This document shows, piece after piece, positions 12,101 through 24,100 of a stretch of 60,000 bases of DNA (position 1 is the stretch's first letter; the number at the start of each line of letters is the position of its first letter). A model generated the notes under the pieces. The model made no database searches and was not told the origin of the DNA. It worked only from the letters and a program-made list of their open reading frames with translations. The DNA comes from Branchiostoma floridae. Taxonomy: Eukaryota > Chordata > Leptocardii > Amphioxiformes > Branchiostomatidae. The stretch lies in the NCBI RefSeq assembly GCF_000003815.2, contig NC_049980.1:31637470-31697469 (forward strand). The letters are read 5' to 3'. The position numbers and the translations under genes were made by a program.

Positions 12101-15100
12101 AGCATACACGACATATTCCTTACGTCATCAGCTATCTGCCACCAAAAAATTAAGACATCCAGGTCAAAAGATACAAGAGACGGCATTTCTGCTGCAGTAC
12201 CAAGGTCACATACCAGAGGTCCCAAAATTGACCTTGACCTTTGTCTTTTCATCACCTAACAAAATACCGAATATCATGGCAATCCATCGAGAGGTTCTTG
12301 CGTTATTCTGACCACAAATATCCGGAAACAAAAACACACAGACACACCCAAAACTGTATCTCCATTTTTCATGGAGATAATAAACAAATAAAGGTACAGC
12401 ATCACAGCAAACAAATATGAAATAGATTAATATACCATTTGGTCGCGTTCTTCTTTCATTCGCCGACTCCGATCTTCTCTCTCCTCAGGTGACAACAAAA
12501 AGTCATCATTCGTGATCGAATCGTCGTCTGCCTGACTAAGTGCTTCATGGAAGACGTGTCCAACGGATCGTAACATGTCTGAATCACAATGAAATCAGGT
12601 TAGGGCACATGGGTACAAGCTGTGTGTAAAAGGGGCAACAGTGGATGCTAAGGGCTTCAGGCTATTGTTTTGCCGTAAAAGTGGACTTGCAAGTTCTCTA
12701 TCATCAAAACAATAACGTGCATCCTCCAATACAAGACCGAAAACGTGCCCCAATTGTGATCAATTAATGTTGTGTTGCATCTTGCAAAAAGTTCATCTTG
12801 GACCTCGATATCATCTTACCTGTACTGATGCGTGTTACGTCTTCTGTCGTCACTACCCTTCTCGTAAGGTCATCGTTCAGGTTGTCCAGAACAGTGATGT
12901 AGGTAAGCTTTATATGCAAATAGTAGGGTTAAAGATGTGCTGCTTGAGTTTGTCATGTATGCATTGTCTGCAATTCCAATAAATTTACATCTAAATCTAA
13001 AGAAAATTATTTAATAGCCGACGAAGAATTTGCCTTGGCGTACAAATACATAACCTTTCCTGAATGTACTAATTTAAAAATATTTCTTGAATATTCAACT
13101 AGCATTACGTGACGAACGTAAAAGCCAACGCTAAACACTTGTAGGATTCTAGCTACTCATTGACAGACAAAAACACACCTTTACTTCCAGTGATTTGTCT
13201 TTACACGCGTTGATGGCAGCTTCACATAACTGGGCAAGGACGCCAGCAGCGTTTGTGGTCCCCAAACGCTCTGATGCAATTGTTAGTATATCAAAGGCCT
13301 CTTTACAGCTCTGATGCACATAATCGAATAAAGGATGCAAATCAATGGGAGACATATATTAATGAGATCCATATGTGAATAAGCAAAGAACATGCACAGT
13401 CTACTCGTACTAACCTTTATAATTGACCTGCTTGAATTGAAGTTGGAAAGTGGGCGAACTATAACTTGCTTTTTGTCATAACTATCCAAGCTACTCAAAC
13501 TCAATAAAATGCAATGTTAACCGAATATCACGGAAAAAAAATCTGGTATTTTACTCACGTTATCGCTCAAAGTTTTGTCAGCACTCTCAGCAATGGCAGG
13601 ATGTTCACCCAGATCCTATTGTGACAAACGTACATATTACACATGGATTAACATGGTATGTGTCATAGTTGTTTGTTTTTGAGAATAAGGCAGAATTTTT
13701 TGGAAGACATGTTTTAACTCGTGACGATGGATATTCGACAAAAATGATACAACCGCGTGTCGGCTGCTTGTTCAGACGATTCTTTTGTTGAAGACACATT
13801 CTTTACATTCATATAGATCTATTGATCATCAATACTGATACAACTATTTGTGGCCGTTGTGATGCTTACCGACTGCGTTTCTCTTGCTAGTGCTTCTACA
13901 AGTGCCGCTGGATCCGTTGCCGCGATGTTATTGACATCCACGATATCAATGGCGGGGATGGCGAGACCTTCGACCATCAACGGTGGAAAAGTCTGGAAAC
14001 GACATAACAGGAAAACTCAAAATGGAGCTCTTAATGCAAACGTAGGAATATTGATCGATACCTACATGTACGTGTATGAACAGGATAGATTATGGTAGAA
14101 ACGTAACTGTTAGAGTTTCATTCACAATCGTAACATATTTTCTATTCAGGATGATATCTTGTTTATTGATCTTTACCCATAGGTAGGTAGAGTCTGGAGT
14201 CGCCTTTGATATATGCTAATGTCTGGGCATCGAAGGTTGCCATCAGTATCACTCGTCGTTCGACCGATGGACATATATATGGATTCTTTAAGATTACGAT
14301 TGCTTGATCACACTTTTGCTATTCGTTGTCAGAGAAATATATAAGAGTTTATTCCTGTTAGTGCATCAACACCACGCAATTCTGACGTTCTGGTTCATCT
14401 CCAAGTTTTGAGCATGATGACCACATTACCTGACTAGTGTCCACCTCGTAGTCAACAGTTATGTCGGAAGGGCTCCGGTCTGGCTGTTGTTGATCTGAAA
14501 TGGATATGTCTCGATAAACTTAGTGAGGTCATGTGTTTTAGTTTTAGGATGGCCCAGACCCCAAAGTGTAATGGGTTCAAATCCCGTCATATCCACTGAC
14601 ATGTCACCGATCTTTACACGACGTTCCTCGCTACACTCAAGAGAAAATTAATACTTAGAGACTAGAGGTCTCATGTTTGGGGACAGCCACAACTCGAGCA
14701 GTTTAAAGAACCCGCCACACCCGAAAACAGTAGGGTAGGGTTCCATCCCTGGTGCGATCGACTCAAACCTTAGGGTGTACGATATATCGGCTCCGGAATC
14801 TTCAACGAGATGGGGGTGGTAGCTTCAAAAGAAAGCAGAATTTTAATAGCCCTACTTGTTCTCGTAAATTTCATGTCTTTGTAAAGTTTGCTCAAGTATC
14901 TATAACATTTTGATCTATTACGTAATAGTACAAAAATCAATCAACATTAAACCAACCGTAAGCCTCAACATCCGAGCTGCTGCTGACTTCAGAGTCCTGG
15001 TTGGGGGTTTCAGAATCCCACGATTCATCACTCGATAGTGGTCCAAAGCCTCCAAAACCGTCGTCGCTTAGCTCCTCGTTATCGAGATCACTTTCTTCGA

Positions 15101-18100
15101 TTCCCCCTTTGCCTGGATAGGAATTAAAGTTAATGCATCAATTATTGTGTCAGCAAAGTTTGAGCGAGGACTAAAGGGAGTGAAACGTTGGAACTGCTTA
15201 CCCTTATATTGTCCTAATTCTGACCCAACTATACCGTTAACGTTAACCTTCTGGATTACTGTGACACCGTGTGGGATAGCTGCGGAGTGGGGAGACAACA
15301 ACAACTCCAAGTGCTACAAAACCGGGCTGCCAGGGTAGTTCTGCAACTCAGCCTACAGTCCAGCAGTGTCCTCAACCTTCATGAGAAGCTCAGCTGGCAG
15401 TACCTCGCAGGGAGAAGCGGGATCATGTGTGCATTATGGTTTACAAGTGTATCAATGGGCTAGCACCAACATACCTATCATCCATCTTCTCTCACAACCA
15501 CAATTTACACAATTACCAAACCAGACAGACATCACTCCTATACAAACCCTTTTTCAATACCACAACAGGACAGCGTACATTTTCATACAGAGGTGCTAAA
15601 CACTTTAATTCACTTCCAGCCTACATTAAGCAAGTTCAAAGCCTAAATTCATTTAAGTCAGCTTTGAAAGACCTAACATAGTTTCAGTACTGAGTAGTGA
15701 CCTCTGACCTCCCAAACTGTTGACCTTGGATCGGATTATGATTTTGATTTATCTATGTCTTTTATGTTTCAGTTGTATTTATATGTTCCGACGTATATGT
15801 CTACTTTTCTCTCTGTAAGTTGTTTTTATTTCCTTGTATGTATATGTGAATACTGGGCCCTATTGAAAACCAGTGTACTAGCACTGAATAGGCTACCCAG
15901 GTGTATGAAAATAAACAAACAAAACAAACAAAAACATTAGTAGTAGGCATCCTTCCATCTTTCCAGATGATGGTTAAGAAAGTGTAAATACCCATTTCCT
16001 ACCTTCCAAAATACCATCTGTTGTATCTGGCTCGACGTTCTCTGTTGTTGATTGAGCTGGTGTGGATGCTGAAGTAGCAACTTTGGGAAAGGAAAAAATG
16101 TTCAAATTGTTCGTACATATTTACGCAAGTGATGATCTCAAGTAGAATGTACATCAACTTCATATGACATACGCCATACTTTCCCTAGTCATTGACAAAA
16201 ATATCATTTTGAGGTATGGGGGAGGAACTCTGGTTCGTCATACAAGACAACATGCAAAATGATTGTCTACCTGGAAGAGGACTTTTGGAAGATTACCAAG
16301 ATTGCTGCAAAACTAAAAGGACAGGAGGAGAAGAAACCATTGGACACACTTACTGGTAGCTTCTGTAGATGAAACGCCCGTAGTAATTAATGTCATTGAT
16401 GTTTGCTGCTCAGAAGCCGCTTCTGGTTCGGGTGAAAAATAGATGATCTCATTATGGAGGAACTAACCTTATTTAGCTAACCAACACAGGTAAAATAGAT
16501 GGGACTTACCCAAATCCGCAGCAGATGGATCAACTCAATGAACAAAGCTGATGAAGTCAGTCGAAAATTTGTCCTGACTATTTTTGTGTGTTGGTTAAGT
16601 AAAGTTTAGTTTCTCCATCATTGCGCCATTATGAGATTGTCTGAGATTACAGATTAATTATGATGGACACAATATATGGAATATCACTACACTAAAATTG
16701 GGGCTTAGTAGGAACCTTTGAGGCCGGGAGACAATGGCCTCAAATGACTAAAATAGACTAAAAACGTTCATATGAATATTTTGGTGGGAAAACAATTTTT
16801 AGAGATAATAAGCTGGTCTTATTTAACCCTATCTACACGGGGGGGGGCTAAAAGTGCCTGCGCCAACTTTGATGTCGTATAACTGCCGAACGACGCATGC
16901 TAGGACTACAAAACTTGGCGACTTTTCCTTAAATATTGTTGCAACCGAACACTGAAAATGTTGCCGACTAAATTTTAGGAAAAGTAGCTATATTTGGTGA
17001 CTCTAGCGCTAGCGTAACACGAAAGATGGCGCGGGTCTCAAAAGTTCCCCACCCCGATCTGAATAGGGTTAAGATGTTCACAATTACAATGTTCTCTGAC
17101 TTAGAACAGTTGGCCATTTATCCATGGAACAGCACTGGGTCAAAGTTCGTCGGATGTCGGTACCACCCATCGCCTCTCAACCGCTACGGGGGCGGTATTG
17201 CCTTTGCGGTGAAAAACAGCTTATTTTTCTCATTAGGGTTCTAACCTGTTATCCACGGAGCAGACACACCGCCGCTAACGCCTGCGTGACCAACGGCGTA
17301 GAGCCTGGCGACGTAAGGCTGGAGCGGAGCTAGCCCGGTTAGATCCGCTGTTGTTAGGCTGCTGCTCAGGGAAGTGTTTGCAGCTTTTGATGGAGAAAGG
17401 ACCGGTATGAGCTCCAGCAGGTAGGCCACAACCTCGCCGTCTGGCGCCGTCCAGACTAGAGTAGCGGAACGGTCCGTCACGGTCACGGCACGGAAATCAC
17501 GCGGGGAGTCCACAACTGTGAGAAGAAGTAAAAAAAAATAAGCGAAATTTGAAAACACTCCGAGGTCATATTTATATGGTCTGCAGTCGCATTGTTTCCT
17601 AAATAATTTCTATAGTCAATAAGTAAGAAGTGAAATAACAACTATCAAAAATGTAAGCAGGATAGTAGTTACTCAAGCAGCGTGCACGCGTGATAGGTTC
17701 TGGAAGCTGTCATACGTTTCTGGTAGCATCCAGTACTTGTCGTCGTATCTTTTACCCGGATGTCTAAACTACATCAACGTGTACAAATCTATTTCTACTA
17801 CATCTTCTAACTTGCTTGACATGCGTTTTCGTTACCTACCAGTGTATTGTTGGAGACTGCTGGCGCTACCCTGAAATGCTGTAGCAATGGCTCTTACGGA
17901 CACGTTGTATTCCAGCCCTGGAAGCAGCCCCCTTAAATGCACTTTTGGATGATGCGCATACAACTGGTCAACTTCATCGCTATCAATCAGGTGATATGTA
18001 ACCTGATACCCGATAACTAGAGAAGAAGTGACGTTCCAGGTGACGTAAAAACCTTCATCTGTCACCAAGAAGACCGTCAGATTGTGAATCTCGACGTCGT

Positions 18101-21100
18101 TTCCTGGAATGTTCAAACATCATTATAGTTCATCCAGATAAAATCTATCCAAAAACACAGACAGGCACGACGAAAATAATACATTTTTGTTAAGGTAAAA
18201 TGTTTTGTCAATTATTGTAATTAGATATTGCCATCACATTAAACGAAAATTTATATGAAATTTTCAAATACCATATAAATGGAGTAGACGGCAAGATCAC
18301 AATCATGAGACGACGTTGTCTTAGACTACCGACTTGAAAGCAACTTATTTATAAGACCATGAATAAACGAAAGCACAAATTTAAAAGCTTGATAAAACGA
18401 AACGTCGTCTTTGTGTCTAGAAAAACAAAAAAAAGCATATTGCTACGATATAACTAACATTAACTAATTTAAAGTGGTAGATGATCGCGATGACAAGGTC
18501 CTACCTCGTAGCATTATTGTCCTTGAGTAAGACAGGTAGATGTGGCTTCTTGGTGTCATGAGGTATACCTCCAACAGGTACGAGACTTCGAGCTCAAGAT
18601 GGGTGAAGTTGAAAAAATCCGTGTCCCAAGAAACATTCCAGCTCGTCGTCAAACCGGTCCTAAGGTTTGTCTGAGCAACTAGCACAGTACTGCAGAAAAC
18701 ACGTCAAACAGTTACCAATTGATACAATGTATTTGTTAAAAACTCCCTTCATCTCATTCGTTTTGAGCACAACATGAACATATCTGTAGTTCTGACACAG
18801 TGTTTCTGAGGTGTTCTATGATTGGTCGAGAAGAGTCAGCTGGTAGGCTTCAAGAAGGCCGACCCATGACGTCATAAATCTATATGGCGGCTGCGACTCC
18901 AATTCGAAGGTAAAACATTATAGGATTTTGTTGTCACTACTCTATCGCATTTTATTTTTGGTAATGGTAATGCTTGTGACATCTACAAGTCATGACCTAC
19001 CTTGATTGAGAGGCATACTCAGGCATGTCTGATACGTTCCAATGTGCCGACACTGCTCCAGGCCCAACTTCTTCTACCAACATCCCCGTTACCTCAGTTG
19101 TCGGGTCTGAAAATGTTATGACATCAGAGGCAAATAATTTGCAATCAATCAATCCATTAATCAATCAGTCAAAAATAGACTAAAACTATTGAAATAATGT
19201 GTCATTACGAAATACATAATAGATTAAGGAAGCGAAACAGATAGTGGAAATATTCGGAAGTTTATAGACAATCCTTTATCAGTACAGAAAGTGCTTGAAA
19301 CAAAATTCATCCAGTTGCTTGATTTAATTTGGATTATCATATAGACAGGCCCCGCGGACCAATCAGAAGTCCCCGTTCCACGTTGGTTATGACGCCGTAA
19401 CACAAAGATTCAGGCCAGGCAGGTGTGTATCGCTCCTCTGATTGGTCAGAATGAATCGACACCGGCACCGGTGTCCCGGCACCAGTGTCGATGCAAATCG
19501 TCACCGGTACCGGTGTCGATTCATTTTGACCAATCAAAAGTAGCCTTACACACAAGAAAGTAAGTTATATGCAGGCATTGACCAATAAAAAGGAGCAAAA
19601 CATATGCCAGAGCAGAGGGAATAAGTACAGACTGCAAGGGGGAATGGCTCCTTCTAACATTGATAATGCGTTTTGTTGTTCTAAAAAGCCTGCAATGTTT
19701 CGAATATTTTCTGTGGAAATTTTTGGTTTCAAAATACAATGTGTAAACTCCTTACATATGGATGTACCGAAGAACAAATGTGAATTTTCAGAAATTTGAC
19801 AAAGGAATTCACACGTATAGTACCAAGAGATCTATGCGTCATACAGGAGTTTGCAAGTTTGGGTAGGCTATATGATAATAACGTTAATGACCCACCTGTT
19901 CCTCGGTGTACATGGTGTCATAACGCCTGGTCCTTTGCTGTGACCACCTCATAAAACCACCTCGTTCGCTTCGCTAACATCGGTGGTTTTATTCGGTGGT
20001 TATAGCAAAGGACCAGGCGTTATGACACCATATACACCTCGGGGCGGGTCATTAACCCTTAATTACGTGATGCTCTACCTAAATGTCTAATATACCATCG
20101 ACAAATCAACCGATGACTAGACAAATTTGTCAATCTCAACCAAATCACTGCCAACTCCTTATATGATAAGTAGTCAAAATCGGATGAAGACCTGACCAAG
20201 GCATGGTACCGAAACTGCCACACGGATTTACCTTCTCTGGCGTCACATGGTGTAGACATCGTCAGCAACTCAGTTACCTCGTGTAAAGGTAATTTCCTCA
20301 AAACATTCTGAACATCGGAACAGTTCACCAGCTCTACCACACCATCTCTGTTATCGAAGCAAACCTCTCTCCCCAACACTCTCCAGCTCAGGACGTCATC
20401 AATGACTTCAAACAACATAGATTCTCTGATCGGTGAACAGGCTGTCGCGATAACTTCGTTATCGGGAAGAAGCTCGAGACACTGTGAAGTGTCTCCGTTT
20501 CTAAGAGTTCCCTCTGCAGTGTGCAGCCAGTGGTTTTGAGGATGCTGCGCTAAACAAAAGCCTATCTGTGGCACATGTGTGGCGCTGTTTGCATACATAC
20601 ACGAGCAGGTCATATGTGGGGTTGGAGTCCATTCGAACAGGAAAAAAGCTGAAAATTAGAAAATAGACTTTTAATGTGAAGAATGGACACCATCAATTGA
20701 ATCCTATCTAGAACTGAAAGAAAAGTTATGATAAACGATAATTCTCTGCGTTTAGCACGACAGGGTATAGAGATTTTTTTCAATTTGAAATAAAGATACG
20801 AAATACCGTAAATGCTATGAGAAATATGACAATTCCACAAATACTAACTTTCAAAATTCCTCTCAAAATACGAGACGCTTGAATCCATCACCAATCTTCC
20901 CAGTCCATCCTCAGGAGCCGCCCATCCAAACATCTCGCAGTGCCTTATACCAGCCTCGTACTGAAACGACTGGCAGAAAAATGTGGGTTCTTCCAAACAC
21001 CTGATGGCGCAGTCGGCAAGAGACAACTTAGACGCTTCTGCGAGTACCGGCATTCCGGACCTCCTGTCGAAGTGTTGCCGGAATCTGGAGAGTGCTGGTA

Positions 21101-24100
21101 TCAATTCAAAGTCTGAAACGTAAATGTGTGTAAGTACAGAGGACATCTTTTGTACAATACATAACATGTCCTTTCTTATTACTTAAGCTCTTATTTCTGT
21201 ATCTACACTAACAGGGAGTAAACAACCAATTGGCTCTTTCCACGGTAGATGCCATTGAACAATTCTAAGTACACCGTGGCACGACAGCGTCTTAAATAAA
21301 GAACTTACCAGCAAAGGGCCAAAAACCTGCAAGTCAAATGGTTTACTAAAAGAAGATTATAATTTATCTGTCATGTATGGGTGCTGGACAGCCTCAAAGC
21401 AAGAATAATCTCTGTCACCTGAAAGCGAAAAAGGGTAAAGACTACGTTTAAAAGCACAGTGCTAAAAAAAGGGAGGGCAGGCCTGTAGAACTTCAAGGGG
21501 CGTGTAAACAAATACTAATGACAGATATGGGTTCAATCTCTGGTCCAAGTTTTTGTTTTTAGCCCTTACCTTCAGGATAGGCAGTAATGAACTGAGCCTC
21601 AATGAAGCCGCTAGTGGAGGCTGCATACGTGGTGAGGACAGTCATCTTCACTGAGTCTGTTTTGGTCGTGCTGAAGGTGAAGTCGTCATAGTAAACTTGG
21701 GTCACGTCGTACAGGTCGCTTCCTTCACGCTGCCTGAGTTCAACCTGTGGTTCGTTCATCCATACAGAGGGCGTCAGTGACATTGGGCAATATTTTAGCT
21801 ACCAACTACTTTGTCAATGCAATATAATCATCAAATTCCTCTCACAGAAAAGAAATCAGTCAAATCAACGACCAAGAAAGAAATGTATCACTATGACTTC
21901 ATAAGCAAAATATTTCTAATCAATCAATCAAAAAGTCAATAAATGAATGAAAGAACCAATCAATCAATCAATCAATCAATCAACCAGATCACCGATCAAA
22001 AGTCAAACAATGTTTCACTACATAATACAGAACAGGTCAAGCAACTGGGTAGATTGTGGAAGGCTCAGACGTTTCAGGCTATCTTTTGTCAGTCACTGAA
22101 AGTGCCTGAAACAAAATTCACCCAGTTTCTTGATTTATTTTGAATTACCCGATTCTCTACCTAAATGTTTGATATATCATCGATGAATCCAATGATGACT
22201 AGACAAATATGTCCATCTCAACCAAATTACTGCCAACTCCTCATATGACAAGTCGTCCTCATAATGCAGATAAGATACAAAACTAGCATACAACATTCAT
22301 CATCAGTTTTAGTTAGCAAGAGCCTGAAAAACTGGCAATCCTCCCGAATCATGGACAACTGCTAAGAACTAAGGACTGAAGTTGGGCGACGGGCTAGCGA
22401 CTTAACACCTGAAGAAATAGATATCTCGATGCGAATACCAGTGATAAAGCACACAAGAGCTGTGAATCAAGTCTGTCCGCCTGAGGAGCTGAAAGAAAAT
22501 GGTCTGAGACTGGCATTCAAATACGAACGTATAGCCAATGGAGAAGGTGTTACTACTGGGGACGGAGACGAGCACCATGCCATAAGGGCGGTTTGGCGTG
22601 TCACGATAGTAAGCAAGGGAGAGACTAGTCTATGTTTCAAGGTAAGGTAAGGCACTCACATCTTCATAGGACCCGTCATCAAACGTCAGCCTCATTGTCC
22701 TGATCTGACCTGTGACCCATGTAGACTGTGCGATCTTAGCCCGGTTGATGAAGTAGTACCCATCAAACTTCAGCTGAACCCACGAGCCAACGCCCTGCGA
22801 ACTCAGCCAGCCGAGCTGCCCTGGTCTCGGTGTCAGCTGACCGTCGATGATGCCGTCACAGGTAGCGACATTTTCTGACGCGTCCACGCACTGACCACCG
22901 CTGGACAGGGCAGCAACGTTTATTCCTCCGATATTGGCTGTAGAAAAATATATTATGGTAGGTAATTTGAAGACTCTGGTCTAACTGATATAGTACTTTT
23001 ACAACGAAATAAGAATGTGGTGTTTGCTAAGCTACTCAGTTTCTATCAGACTTCGACCAAATCGCGTTAATTAGAAAAGAATTTGCATAACGGAAAGGGA
23101 AATTTTACAATTATAAAAAAAGTAGCACATGTGATGTAAATCTAGAAGCATACTTATATTTGTCTAGTAGATAGCAAGAGGCTGATTTGCATCATACATG
23201 GGAAAATGCTATGATTCTTAAATGGTAAATGAGGGGAGGTTCATACTTCAAGTTCAATATATGTTACTGAAAAAATAGGTATATGTTGTAAATGTAGATT
23301 TCACTTTTATTTAATGAGGAAATGAGGACAAAGAATAGGACGTCCTCACAGTATATGCAATTTGGAGGGGGAGATCTTCAATCATATTTCATTTTCATTT
23401 CATCCTATTATCATACATTGTTATTTGCTTGTAATACTATTTACAAGCATAAGGGGGCACACACCAGTTTATTTGGGGGTTCAAATGGAGGCGGCACACC
23501 CTCAAGTCTAGCGACCATCTCTTCCAGGGAATTATCCTGAAGGAAAATAACTGTATATGGGGTGAGAGGATATACCTTCAGCTACAAGACCAACTGAGTT
23601 TCGATCCTTCAACTTCTCTAATTTTGAAAAATTATAGGGAAAAAACATTATTTTCATGTCAAAAATGATGCACAAAATCGGGCATTTTCGCATTGGATAA
23701 AACAGATGAAGAAGATTTTTCCGGCAAGCACGACTGATACTGCCAGAAAGAGGAAAATCTAAAGACTAATCCAGCCAATTATAAAGAAAATTCTAGTACT
23801 ACAGTTTTTTTAATCATCCACGGCGCGCGGCATTGCAACTTTGCTTGACACAGCGCTACAGAGGTAAATCTAGGTCACCGGCCTCTTTACATTCAGGCGT
23901 AGGGATATCGCGGAAGCAACGCGCGGACCAAAACACAATTTGCACCAAAAACACACCATTTCCTACGCTTTTCAGCAATGTAACCGTTTAATGTCATTTC
24001 GCAGGAAATAATGAGAAATGTCAACTCAAACATGGGCCCTCGGAAGCCTTTCGTCACGTTTTGGTCGCGGACTACCACGGACCCCGGTCGCGGAAGAACT

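Noticed and set aside
15240-15690. Plus-strand open frames as a host gene
   Set aside because: They encode reverse-transcriptase C-terminal motifs with a frameshift; this is a dead LINE.
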